In this document: positions 16,664-24,200 of the stretch, one piece after another
Position numbering within the stretch: the first letter of the stretch is position 1
Layout of the letters: each line of letters opens with the position of its first letter
Source of the DNA: DAMCZI01 sp032095175
Lineage (GTDB): Bacteria; Bacillota; Clostridia; Clostridiales; Caloramatoraceae
Direction: 5' to 3'
Length of the DNA stretch: 31,897 nucleotides
NCBI GenBank assembly: GCA_032095175.1
Contig: DAMCZI010000051.1
Coordinates: 1 to 31,897 of the forward strand
Program-made: the position numbers and the translations under genes
Notes under the pieces: model-generated
What the model was told of the DNA's origin: nothing
Databases searched by the model: none
The model's input: the letters and a program-made list of their open reading frames with translations, nothing else

Positions 16664-17194
16664 ATGGACAAAAACCCCGTAGTAACCATAAAAATGGAGA
16701 ACGGAAATGAAATTAAAGTGGAGCTTTATCCACACATAGCTCCAAACACAGTAAATAACTTTATATCACTTGTAAGTAAAGGCTTCTATAACGGATTAAT
16801 ATTCCACAGGGTTATTCCTGGATTCGTTATACAGGGTGGCGACCCTGATGGAAATGGAATGGGCGGTCCTGGATACTCAATTAAGGGTGAGTTTACATCC
16901 AATGGTTTTGTAAACAATCTTAAGCATGAAAAGGGAGTTATATCCATGGCCAGAGCAAATCATCCTGATTCTGCCGGCTCACAGTTCTTTTTAATGACTG
17001 CAAACTCTCCTCACCTTGATAGAAACTATGCTTCCTTCGGAAGAGTTACTGAGGGCATCGAGGAAGTAGATAGAATAGTAAACGCTAAAAGAGATTACAA
17101 CGATAAACCCTATGAAGATCAGAAGATGAAGGAAGTTACCGTTGAAACCTTTGGGGTAGAGTATGGTGAACCAGAAAAGCTTCCTGAAAGATAG
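16664..17194 (+). CDS. Peptidyl-prolyl cis-trans isomerase, cyclophilin type
   Basis: This 176-residue protein is a single cyclophilin domain that catalyses prolyl bond isomerisation in folding proteins. Family residues are clear: FHRVIPGFVIQGGDPDGNG (about 46-64; the catalytic arginine is in FHRV), GPGYSIKGEF, and MARANHPDSAGSQFFLM. There is no signal peptide, so it acts in the cytoplasm. AAGGAAAGGATGATACATT precedes the ATG, giving a good but slightly distant ribosome binding site. It ends in a large hairpin shared with the convergent cinA gene. Length is typical for clostridial cytoplasmic cyclophilins. Confidence 0.96.
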   Translation: MDKNPVVTIKMENGNEIKVELYPHIAPNTVNNFISLVSKGFYNGLIFHRVIPGFVIQGGDPDGNGMGGPGYSIKGEFTSNGFVNNLKHEKGVISMARANHPDSAGSQFFLMTANSPHLDRNYASFGRVTEGIEEVDRIVNAKRDYNDKPYEDQKMKEVTVETFGVEYGEPEKLPER

Positions 17195-17245
17195 TATTGC
17201 TATAGTATAATATATGCAAAAATAAAGGGAGACATGCATAGTACT

Positions 17246-17319
17246 AGTGCCAGGCAAGTAGCGAGTTGGATAACATTGAGACATTTCAACGTTATCCAAC
17301 TAGCCGCTTGCTTGGCACT
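17246..17319. terminator. Large imperfect hairpin between convergent ppiase and cinA genes
   Basis: AGTGCCAGGCAAGTAGCGAG (17246-17265) continuing through TTGGATAAC pairs with GTTATCCAACTAGC (17291-17304) and its extension to 17319. The stem is about 29 bp with a few mismatches and a loop of about 16 bases, followed by TTTTCACTTTT. It is far longer than an ordinary terminator. It probably terminates both genes and may also be a mobile palindromic repeat, since its GTGCCAGGC edge resembles the CTTGAG...CCTGT stems elsewhere in the window. Confidence 0.65.
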
Positions 17320-17336
17320 TTTCACTTTTATATCTT

Positions 17337-18575
17337 TTATTTTAACTTTAGCAGCTCTCTTCTCAACCAGTCCAATGCCTTAACAACAGTTCTATTCCTT
17401 ATATACTGCCTGTCGCCGGACAGATTTAGCTCCATAGTTTTAACACTGCCCTTTATATAAAGCCCAAGGTATACAAGTCCTACTGGTTTTTCAAGGGTTC
17501 CTCCTCCAGGACCTGCTATTCCTGTTACAGATATTCCTACATCGGTTTTTGCTGTTCTTGCAATGCCCTCTGCCATTTCTGCTGCTGTCTGACTGCTTAC
17601 GGCACCGTATTTTTCAAGAGTTTCAGCCTTAACTCCAAGACGGTTCATCTTTGCTTCATTGCTGTAGGTAACCGCTCCCTCCATGAATACAGATGAAACT
17701 CCTGGGTAGTTTATAAGCCTTGATGCTATAAGCCCTCCTGTACAGGATTCTGCTGTTGATATTGTAAGCCTTTTGTTTATGAGAAGCTCTGCTGCAACGG
17801 ATTCTAATGTATCATCGTCAACACCATATATGTTTTCTCCGAGCCTTTGACGTATCATATCCTCAACTGGTTCAATAAGTTTTTTAGCCTCATTTTTATC
17901 CTTTGCCTTTGCAGTAATTCTAATTATTACTTCACCCTCCTTGGCATAGGGTGCTATGGTAGGGTTGGTCTGGGAGTTTATAATATCAAGTATCATTTCC
18001 TCCATGTGGCCTTCACCAATTCCACATACCTTTAATACCCTTGATACAAGAACTCCATCCTGATATCTTTCAAGATATGGAACAACTCCATTTTCGAACA
18101 TAGGAACCATTTCTCTAGGAGGTCCAGGCATTAGAATAAGTATTTTCCCATTCTCATCTATTATGCATCCTGGAGCTGTACCGTGGTCGTTTCTAAGTAT
18201 TGTACATCCTTCGGGAAAGTAAGCCTGTTTTCTGTTTCCCTCATTTGTCCTCTGGCCCATCCTTGTAAAATGCTCTTCAATCCTATTAAGGGACTCCTTA
18301 TCTAAAACAAGCCTTTTATTAAAAAACTCTCCTGCAATCTCCTTTGTCAAATCATCCTTTGTTGGTCCAAGCCCTCCTGTTGCAATAACAAGCTCAGCCC
18401 TTTTAAATGCAAGCTCATATGCTTCTTTAAGCCTTTCAGGATTATCACCTATTACAGATTGATGGTAAACAGCTATACCCATATCTGCAAGTCTCCTTGC
18501 TATATATTGGGCGTTTGTGTTTACAATGTCCCCTAAAAGTATTTCTGTTCCAACAGCAAGTATTTCTGCTCTCAT
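17337..18575 (-). CDS. cinA: CinA family protein (nicotinamide-nucleotide amidase, competence/damage-inducible)
   Basis: This 412-residue protein combines an N-terminal molybdopterin-binding-like (MoCF/COG1058) domain with a C-terminal PncC amidase domain. Motifs: GTEILLGDIVNTNA (9-22), TGGLGPTKDD (66-75) and MPGPPREM (149-156) in the first domain; AESCTGG (275-281, nucleophile S277) and TGIAGPGGG in the second. The C-terminal domain hydrolyses nicotinamide mononucleotide to nicotinate mononucleotide, and the N-terminal domain is related to ADP-ribose pyrophosphatase activity, so its role is NAD-cycle repair. AAGAAGGTG precedes the ATG. It is often next to recA in Firmicutes, but not here. 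Confidence 0.95.
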   Translation of the reverse strand: MRAEILAVGTEILLGDIVNTNAQYIARRLADMGIAVYHQSVIGDNPERLKEAYELAFKRAELVIATGGLGPTKDDLTKEIAGEFFNKRLVLDKESLNRIEEHFTRMGQRTNEGNRKQAYFPEGCTILRNDHGTAPGCIIDENGKILILMPGPPREMVPMFENGVVPYLERYQDGVLVSRVLKVCGIGEGHMEEMILDIINSQTNPTIAPYAKEGEVIIRITAKAKDKNEAKKLIEPVEDMIRQRLGENIYGVDDDTLESVAAELLINKRLTISTAESCTGGLIASRLINYPGVSSVFMEGAVTYSNEAKMNRLGVKAETLEKYGAVSSQTAAEMAEGIARTAKTDVGISVTGIAGPGGGTLEKPVGLVYLGLYIKGSVKTMELNLSGDRQYIRNRTVVKALDWLRRELLKLK

Positions 18576-18694
18576 ATTTACACCTTCTTAAGATTTTTTA
18601 TTTAAATATTAAACAAGCTTATTAGATTAAATATCACAAAGATCTATAAGTCTTCTGTTTATAGAAACCCGAGCTCGTTATGTAAGCTATCATG

Positions 18695-19273
18695 CTATTT
18701 AGAATTATATTTTCTGTCAACTCTTTCTAAATAATCATCAAGCCTTCTCTTTACAACATCATTTTCAATAAGATTTCCTGCTATGGAGCTTAATCCATAC
18801 TCCCTAGATGAAAAAAGCAGGGTTTCTGGGAAAAAGTCTCGGTTTGAAAAGTCATAGAGTGCCTGATGAAGAGCCATATCCCCTCCAGCAGACAGGTTTC
18901 CTACTACTATGAAGTTTATCTTCTTTAAATATTTTTCAATATATTTATCATAGTTATCTATTTTTCCCTGTGCCCTTTCTGTAAATGCAAAGTAAAGGGA
19001 GGAAAGATGTCCACTGTAATCAGGAATTGAAAATATTACAATATCACTTTCAAAGCATTTATCATATATCATATAAACATCATCATTAACAGGACACTTT
19101 TTCCCCTTAAAACACTCAATATCACATCCGCTGCAGGGTGTTATTTTATAGTCATATCCATTTATAATCTCGGTTTCATATCCCTTTTTATTGAAGCCTT
19201 CCATCAAATACCTAAGGATTTTCATTCCATTTCCAGATTTTCTACAACTAAAAGCGACCCCAAGAACCTTCAT
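18695..19273 (-). CDS. Flavodoxin-like NAD(P)H reductase with clustered cysteines
   Basis: This 192-residue protein has a flavodoxin-like fold of the NADPH-dependent FMN reductase/iron-sulfur flavoprotein group. The N-terminal GVAFSCRKSGNGMKIL forms the FMN phosphate loop. Four cysteines follow at 47, 50, 54 and 60 (CxxCx3Cx5C), then NDDVYMIYDK, the arrangement of the iron-sulfur flavoproteins that bind a [4Fe-4S] cluster or use a redox disulfide. It probably passes electrons from ferredoxin or NAD(P)H to an unknown acceptor. GGAGGGG gives a strong start. Directly upstream lies a dispersed two-hairpin repeat whose edge touches the ribosome binding site. The cofactor set is inferred. Confidence 0.8.
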   Translation of the reverse strand: MKVLGVAFSCRKSGNGMKILRYLMEGFNKKGYETEIINGYDYKITPCSGCDIECFKGKKCPVNDDVYMIYDKCFESDIVIFSIPDYSGHLSSLYFAFTERAQGKIDNYDKYIEKYLKKINFIVVGNLSAGGDMALHQALYDFSNRDFFPETLLFSSREYGLSSIAGNLIENDVVKRRLDDYLERVDRKYNSK

Positions 19274-19586
19274 AAAACCCCTCCTATATGTTTCGCATAA
19301 ATTATTCTACATTGCTTGACCCTAAACATTTACGCGAAATCATTTTCCTTGATTTATTAATCGCACAGCACCCAATGAAAAACCTTTAGTGCGATTAATA
19401 TAGCATCTAAATTGAAAATATATTTTATCTTTATTACCAGTCTCTAATGTATCAGAACATAGGCCATGAAACATTTACATACAAAATATACTCTTCTTTA
19501 TTCCCCATTTCAAATATTACTTAAATTTATCCACAGGCAAAATCAATTTTCTTCACATTAATCACAGCTGCTATTGTGGAAATCCC
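19274..19586. other. Intergenic region between flavoprotein and AAA ATPase genes
   Basis: This 313-base region between two minus-strand genes holds repeat copy C (19286-19401) and AT-rich sequence that should include the flavoprotein promoter. I see no other structured element or reading frame. Confidence 0.45.
19286..19401 (+). repeat. Two-hairpin dispersed repeat, copy C
   Basis: Copy C pairs ATTTCGCGTAAATG-type sequence in the first hairpin (TTTCGCATAAAT with ATTTACGCGAAA, one mismatch). In the second, TTAATCGCAC (19358-19367) pairs with GTGCGATTAA (19389-19398). It matches copy D at most positions over about 115 bases. The edge abuts the ribosome binding site of the flavoprotein gene, so it lies in that gene's leader. 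Confidence 0.8.
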
Positions 19587-20393
19587 TTAAAGATGCCTTA
19601 AAAACTGTTCTGGATTGTTTAAAAAATCCCTCATTATGTTAACATGCTCAAGTTCATCATATTCAACTTTTTTTATTGGTATATTATCAACGCTCAATAT
19701 TGCAGCTCCAGGATAGGCCATTATTATCGGGGAATGAGTAGCAATTATAAATTGGCACCGTTTATCTACCATTTCCTTCACCATTGAAACAAAGGCCAAC
19801 TGTCTCATTGGGGACAGTGCAGCTTCAGGTTCGTCTAATATGTAAAGTCCTCCTGGAACAAGTCTAGACTGAAAAAGCTTTAAAAATCCCTCTCCATGGG
19901 AGTTGCAATCAAGTCCCTCACCATACATTTTCTCCATCTCATAAAGCGAACCACAGTATGGCATTCTTGCATAGGAAAGTGCATAAGCGGATTTATCCTT
20001 ATACTCATCCTCAAGCTCTAAAAGCCTTTCTTCCATCTCTGCCCTTATTCTGCTCATTTTTTTTGCATAATTAAAGAAGTCCTCAGCCCTTAGGAAAAAC
20101 CCTCTATGAGTTCTAACATTCCATGTAAGTTTAAAACACTCTCCGAGCTCCCTTGCATATTTTAGGGTTTCATCATTTTCTATAAATTCTCCTCCAGCTG
20201 CAACAGAGCCTGTTGAAGCTGCAAGTGCTTCAACAATAGTAGATTTACCCGTTCCATTTTCCCCAACAAATATTGTAACAGGAGAATCAAATTCAACTTC
20301 TTCAAAAGCTCTTATTAATGGTATGTTAAATGGAAATCTTTCCTTATCAATATGTTTATCTTTTATATACTTTACACTTCTTAAATATACCAT
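19587..20393 (-). CDS. AAA family ATPase, ABC/RecF-like (orphan)
   Basis: This 268-residue protein has the P-loop ATPase core of the RecF/ABC-like group. Walker A GENGTGKS is at 44-51, followed by an ABC signature-like SHGEGF (165-170), Walker B LYILDEPEAALSP (183-195) and the H-loop H220 in IIATHSPII. A short coiled-coil-like insertion lies at about 107-135. This fold occurs in phage-defence and toxin-linked proteins as well as housekeeping AAA proteins, but no nuclease or partner gene is adjacent. GAGGGGG lies nine bases before the ATG. Function is unknown beyond ATP binding, which is well supported. Confidence 0.85.
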   Translation of the reverse strand: MVYLRSVKYIKDKHIDKERFPFNIPLIRAFEEVEFDSPVTIFVGENGTGKSTIVEALAASTGSVAAGGEFIENDETLKYARELGECFKLTWNVRTHRGFFLRAEDFFNYAKKMSRIRAEMEERLLELEDEYKDKSAYALSYARMPYCGSLYEMEKMYGEGLDCNSHGEGFLKLFQSRLVPGGLYILDEPEAALSPMRQLAFVSMVKEMVDKRCQFIIATHSPIIMAYPGAAILSVDNIPIKKVEYDELEHVNIMRDFLNNPEQFLRHL

Positions 20394-20540
20394 TAAATCA
20401 AACCCCCTCTATATGCGTTTAATATATATCTTTAATATATCACAGTGAAATTTCATAAACAAACCTGTAACAGATATATCTGCTGCAGCATATTATATAA
20501 GGATATATTGAAAATAAAGCTCTTTTCGGGAGGTTTTTAA

Positions 20541-21008
20541 ATGTATTGTCCTTTAGGCTATGATTCGAACATGAGGTCATGCTGTCAGCCAGGTATGCCA
20601 GTTAACCCAAAGGTTCTTGGTTTAATCATGGAGGCAATGAAGGATGAAAGACATGATAGAATGAAATACAAAATGATGATGGATGCTGCAAGAAGTGAAA
20701 AGGTAAGGGATCAAATAAGGTTTGCATATGAGGATGAAGGCAAACACTATGAAATGTTTAAAAAGCTCTACTATCAGCTTACAGGTAAAACTGTAGACGT
20801 TCCAACTCCCGAGGTGGAAAGATACAATAGCTTTTTAGATGCCATAGAATCCAGTATAAATGGAGAGCTTGATGCAGTTGAACTCTACAGGGATATTCGT
20901 GCAATGCTCCCAACAAGAGAGATGAGAGACATAATGTATGAGATCATAACAGATGAGCAGGAACATGCTACAAGGTTTGTATATCTATATTCAATGATGG
21001 AAAAGTAG
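20541..21008 (+). CDS. Ferritin-like (rubrerythrin-related) di-iron protein
   Basis: This 155-residue protein has a cysteine-containing N-terminal stretch (MYCPLGYDSNMRSCCQ) and a four-helix ferritin-like domain. Putative metal ligands are E36 (DERHDRMKY), E64/E66 with H69 (EDEGKHYEMF), E109 (NGELDAVELY) and E141 with H142 (DEQEHATRF). The C-terminal rubredoxin domain of true rubrerythrin is absent. Such proteins in endospore formers occur in oxidative-stress and spore-coat contexts. GGGAGG precedes the ATG. It is followed by a repeat copy and then a terminator. Confidence 0.82.
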   Translation: MYCPLGYDSNMRSCCQPGMPVNPKVLGLIMEAMKDERHDRMKYKMMMDAARSEKVRDQIRFAYEDEGKHYEMFKKLYYQLTGKTVDVPTPEVERYNSFLDAIESSINGELDAVELYRDIRAMLPTREMRDIMYEIITDEQEHATRFVYLYSMMEK

Positions 21009-21018
21009 CACTCATCTT

Positions 21019-21133
21019 TATGTTTCGCATAAATGATTCTATATTGTTTGACCCTAAACATTTATGCGAAATCATATTCCTTGATTTGTTAATCGCACAG
21101 CACCCAATGTAAAATCTTAGTGCGATTAATATA
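21019..21133 (+). repeat. Two-hairpin dispersed repeat, copy D (best preserved)
   Basis: This is the cleanest copy. The first hairpin pairs TTTCGCATAAATG with CATTTATGCGAAA perfectly around a loop of about 22 bases. The second pairs TTAATCGCAC with GTGCGATTAA around about 20 bases. It lies after the ferritin-like gene stop and before a separate terminator, so it would be transcribed as part of that 3' untranslated region. Confidence 0.85.
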
Positions 21134-21147
21134 ATAACATATCAATT

Positions 21148-21186
21148 AAAAGGACATAACCATCAAATCTAGGGTTATGTCCTTTT
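21148..21186 (+). terminator. Terminator of the ferritin-like gene
   Basis: AAAAGGACATAACC pairs with GGGTTATGTCCTTTT around a loop of about ten bases, a 14-bp stem with a run of T at its 3' end. It is separate from the repeat copy just upstream. Confidence 0.8.
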
Positions 21187-21270
21187 AACATTATAAAAAT
21201 TATACTATCCTCTTGTTATAATTTAATTTATTGGTTATATTGAAATAAATATAGTTTTGGGGGGATTACT

Positions 21271-22089
21271 ATGAAGATATTTATTTCTGCTGACATCGAA
21301 GGCATAAGCGGAGTTGTAAACAGTACTCAAACAGGCCCTGGTGGATATGATTATAATAGAGCAAGACTTCTTATGACAAAGGAAGTAAATGCTGCAATTG
21401 AGGGTGCTCTTGAAGCAGGTGCAGATGAGATAATTGTAAATGACTCACACGGCCCTATGACAAATATTTTAATTGAGGAACTTAATCCTAATGCACAGCT
21501 TATTACTGGGACACCTAAGAAGCAGGGTATGATGGAAGGATTGGATTCTTCCTTCGATGCTGCCGTACTTATAGGATATCACGGTAGAATGAATTCAAAA
21601 GGAGTTCTCAGCCACTCATATCATGGCAAAATTATATATAACATAAGCATAAACGGAATGGATTCAGGTGAGTTTTTTATAAATTCATGCGTATCAGGCC
21701 ACTATACCGTGCCAGTTATTATGGTTTCAGGTGACAACATTCTTCATGATGAGGTAAAGGCTATAAACAAGGATATAGAGGCTGTTGTAGTAAAAACCTC
21801 CCATGGAAGATACTGTGCACAGTGCCTTACTCCTTCAGCAGTGCACAACAAAATAAGGGAAGGGGCTAAAAAGGCCATTAAAAACATAGCAAATATTAAG
21901 CCTGTCAATATGGGTAATGATATAACAATGGAGGTAACCTTCATAAAAAGCGGCTATGCCGAAGCAGCAGCAATAATGCCAGGTACAGAGCTGGTTGCTC
22001 CAAATAAGGTTTCCTACAAGGCAAAATCAGCCCTTGAAGCCTATAGAGCATTGCTTGCTTTAACAATGATTGTTGAAAGCATACTTTAA
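21271..22089 (+). CDS. M55 family D-aminopeptidase (DppA-like)
   Basis: This 272-residue protein matches the self-compartmentalising zinc D-aminopeptidase DppA. The N-terminal signature SADIEG gives ligands D8 and E10. H60 (NDSHG) and H104 (IGYHG) follow, and a glutamate in DSGEFFIN (about 134) completes the metal site. DppA forms a decamer and removes N-terminal D-amino acids such as D-Ala from peptides, so it may recycle peptidoglycan fragments. In Bacillus it leads a dipeptide-transport operon; here it is a single gene. GGGGGG(A) lies just upstream of the ATG. It ends at a strong bidirectional terminator. Confidence 0.93.
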   Translation: MKIFISADIEGISGVVNSTQTGPGGYDYNRARLLMTKEVNAAIEGALEAGADEIIVNDSHGPMTNILIEELNPNAQLITGTPKKQGMMEGLDSSFDAAVLIGYHGRMNSKGVLSHSYHGKIIYNISINGMDSGEFFINSCVSGHYTVPVIMVSGDNILHDEVKAINKDIEAVVVKTSHGRYCAQCLTPSAVHNKIREGAKKAIKNIANIKPVNMGNDITMEVTFIKSGYAEAAAIMPGTELVAPNKVSYKAKSALEAYRALLALTMIVESIL

Positions 22090-22098
22090 TAGATAAAT

Positions 22099-22151
22099 AA
22101 AAAGGCACCATCTTTAATGAAATCTATTTCATTATAAGATGGTGCCTTTTT
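22099..22151. terminator. Bidirectional terminator between DppA-like and GntR genes
   Basis: AAAAAGGCACCATCTT pairs with AAGATGGTGCCTTTTT (16 bp). The intervening TAATGAAATCTATTTCATTA folds into a second stem on top, making one long hairpin between convergent genes. Confidence 0.9.
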
Positions 22152-22159
22152 ATATATGG

Positions 22160-22936
22160 TTATCTTGAAATCTCTATAACAAACTTATTTCTTTCACCTG
22201 GATAAATACTTTCAGAGTATTCAACCGGTACCCCATTCTCTAAAAAACCAGTGGAAGTGATAACATGAACTGCATCACCTTCATTTATCTCCAGAAGAGA
22301 TGCATTCTCAGCATCTACATTTTTGGCTTCAATTTCTCTAACAACCTTTTTGACACTTAAATTATTTTTATCCAGTACCTCATAAAAAGAAAACACTTCA
22401 AAATCATAATTCATAAGGCTTGGAAGCAAATCATAAACAGTATAAACTGTAGTAACAAGCACAGGCTTATTGCGATCATATATGATTTCTTCTTCATCAA
22501 GGTGTGTTGCAAAACGCAGTCTTTTTAATTTTATAATCTTTTCACCCTCACACACATTAAGCTTTTCAGCTATTACCTCATCAGCCTCCATAACAAACTT
22601 TTCCAATACCTTTGTCTTTGGAATAAGCCCTTTCTTCTTCATTTCTTCGTTGTAACTTTCAATAAACTTTGTATATTCCTGATATATTTTAGGTTTTGTA
22701 ACAAAAGTCCCCTTACCCTTTATTCTTTTCAGGTATCCTTTATTAACAAGATTATTCAATGCCATTCTAACCGTAGGACGACTTACATCAAAAATATTAC
22801 TTATTTCAATTTCTGTAGGCAGCATAACTCCCTCTTTAATTTTGTTATCTTTAATAGTATCAACAATAATACTTTGAAGTTGATAGTAAAGCGGCACCGA
22901 ACTATTCTTATCTAGGCTTTTGTTATCAAAAATCAT
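22160..22936 (-). CDS. GntR family regulator, HutC/UTRA type (1)
   Basis: This 258-residue regulator has an N-terminal winged helix (about 10-75; recognition region ISNIFDVSRPTVRMALNNLV, followed by the wing IKGKGTFV) and a C-terminal UTRA ligand-binding domain (about 95-255). HutC-type GntR proteins typically repress sugar or amino-sugar genes and are released by a phosphorylated sugar. It lies downstream of manA on the same strand, with a partly terminating hairpin between. AAGGAG precedes the ATG. It is distinct from the GntR encoded at 28895-29617. Its target may be the PTS/manA genes, but which regulator controls which promoter cannot be settled from sequence. Confidence 0.9.
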   Translation of the reverse strand: MIFDNKSLDKNSSVPLYYQLQSIIVDTIKDNKIKEGVMLPTEIEISNIFDVSRPTVRMALNNLVNKGYLKRIKGKGTFVTKPKIYQEYTKFIESYNEEMKKKGLIPKTKVLEKFVMEADEVIAEKLNVCEGEKIIKLKRLRFATHLDEEEIIYDRNKPVLVTTVYTVYDLLPSLMNYDFEVFSFYEVLDKNNLSVKKVVREIEAKNVDAENASLLEINEGDAVHVITSTGFLENGVPVEYSESIYPGERNKFVIEISR

Positions 22937-23061
22937 ACTTATTCTCCTTGCTTGTAAGTTTTATATCATCAATTTAATATTATGAACAAAATCTATCTAT
23001 GTCAATATTTATGTTTTTTTAGCGTAACCATACTATATATAAATCGTAAAATTCTTTACAT

Positions 23062-23109
23062 TTTTTAAACAGCCCTACAGTATTGGTCCGACCTTAGGAT
23101 GTTTAAAAA
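23062..23109 (-). terminator. Hairpin between manA and the GntR(1) gene
   Basis: TTTAAACA (23064-23071) and TGTTTAAA (23100-23107) with inner CCTA/TAGG form a long hairpin. It is about 30 bases downstream of the manA stop on the minus strand. The sequence following on that strand is moderately T-rich. A transcriptional terminator for manA is likely, but it may be partial. Confidence 0.5.
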
Positions 23110-23140
23110 GGCAAAATGTAATAGAATTTTTGATTTATAT

Positions 23141-24115
23141 TTATATGGTAATATTCGATAATATTTCTTTTTTAACTTTTTCTATATCTGGAATATAACT
23201 TTTCATGAGCCTGCATTTACCCTCAAAAGTATATTCCCCAGCAGTTGCTGGGATGAAAACACTTTCTCCCATCTTTATTTCCTCTAAACAATCACTGTAT
23301 TTTATATGACATTTTCCATCAACACAGGTGTATATATAGTATCTTTCTATATCACTCTCATTTTTATAAAAGCTTTCTACATCAATTAATTCTAATGCAT
23401 ATTCACTTCCTAGATAGCAGTATGATTTTCTATATCCATCATAGGAAATTAATATATATTTAGGCTTAAAGCACTGCTGCTCCGGTTTTAAAACATCAAA
23501 GGACTTTTCTATATCAAGCTTTCTTCCTCTGTTATAATCATAAAATCCATAAGTAGTATCACCATTTTCTCCTATTTCAACTGCCAAGATTCCTTTGCCT
23601 AGGGCATGTAAAAGTCCAGTTTTTATTACTGTAATGTCTCCTTTTTTTACAGGAACCTTTACTACATAATCTTCAAGATTCCCATCAAGTACTGCCTTTT
23701 TTAATACATTCGCATCCTGTGTTATTGTACCTGCAGTTATATAAGCTCCTTCATCTGCATCCATTATATACCACGTTTCATTCTTGCCATTATCATTTTC
23801 ATGCATTCTTGCATATTCATCATGTGGATGTACCTGTATTGAAAGACTTTCAGCAGCATCCAGCATCGCCGCTCTCAATATTTGATTTTTATTTATCTTT
23901 GTTCCTATTAGCTTTTCTCCCTGCTTCTCCAACAATTCACCAAAGCTCATCCCACTATATATCCCATTTTTTATAATACTATCAGCATTTTTGTGTCCAC
24001 TAAACTCCCAACTGATTCCAACACTTTTCCCACCTATATCATTCTTCAGTTTTTTTAACTTGCTTCCTGCCCATATTTTTTCTATATATATTGGTTTAAA
24101 TGTTAATGGATACAC
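23141..24115 (-). CDS. manA: Mannose-6-phosphate isomerase, class I
   Basis: This ~324-residue zinc isomerase interconverts mannose-6-phosphate and fructose-6-phosphate. Cupin-type ligands are all visible: Q94 and H96 in LSIQVHPHDEYA, E113 in NETWYIM and H170 in TGLLHALGKG. I place the start at a GTG at 24115 (MYPLTFKPIYIEKIWAG), preceded by AGGGTGA with six-base spacing. This matches the usual Bacillus/Clostridium ManA N-terminus; a TTG two codons upstream overlaps the binding site. It lies just after the terminator of the PTS operon on the same strand. A second ManA-like domain is encoded at 27141-28877, so the locus carries two isomerases. Confidence 0.93.
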   Translation of the reverse strand: MYPLTFKPIYIEKIWAGSKLKKLKNDIGGKSVGISWEFSGHKNADSIIKNGIYSGMSFGELLEKQGEKLIGTKINKNQILRAAMLDAAESLSIQVHPHDEYARMHENDNGKNETWYIMDADEGAYITAGTITQDANVLKKAVLDGNLEDYVVKVPVKKGDITVIKTGLLHALGKGILAVEIGENGDTTYGFYDYNRGRKLDIEKSFDVLKPEQQCFKPKYILISYDGYRKSYCYLGSEYALELIDVESFYKNESDIERYYIYTCVDGKCHIKYSDCLEEIKMGESVFIPATAGEYTFEGKCRLMKSYIPDIEKVKKEILSNITI

Positions 24116-24157
24116 ACCCAATCACCCTTTCTTTTTTATAAGACACTTATGATAAAA

Positions 24158-24182
24158 AGGACTGACCTTTAAAGCCAGTCCT
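24158..24182 (-). terminator. Terminator of the PTS operon
   Basis: AGGACTG and CAGTCCT form the stem (extended by GC and AT pairs to about 10 bp) with TTTTTAT following on the minus strand. It lies about 19 bases past the IID stop and before manA. Confidence 0.85.
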
Positions 24183-24200
24183 AAAGCCTTTAATTTTTAA

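Noticed and set aside
19587..20393. Phage-defence system around the AAA ATPase
   Set aside because: No nuclease, helicase, TOPRIM, protease or toxin partner is encoded next to it, and the neighbours are metabolic genes.
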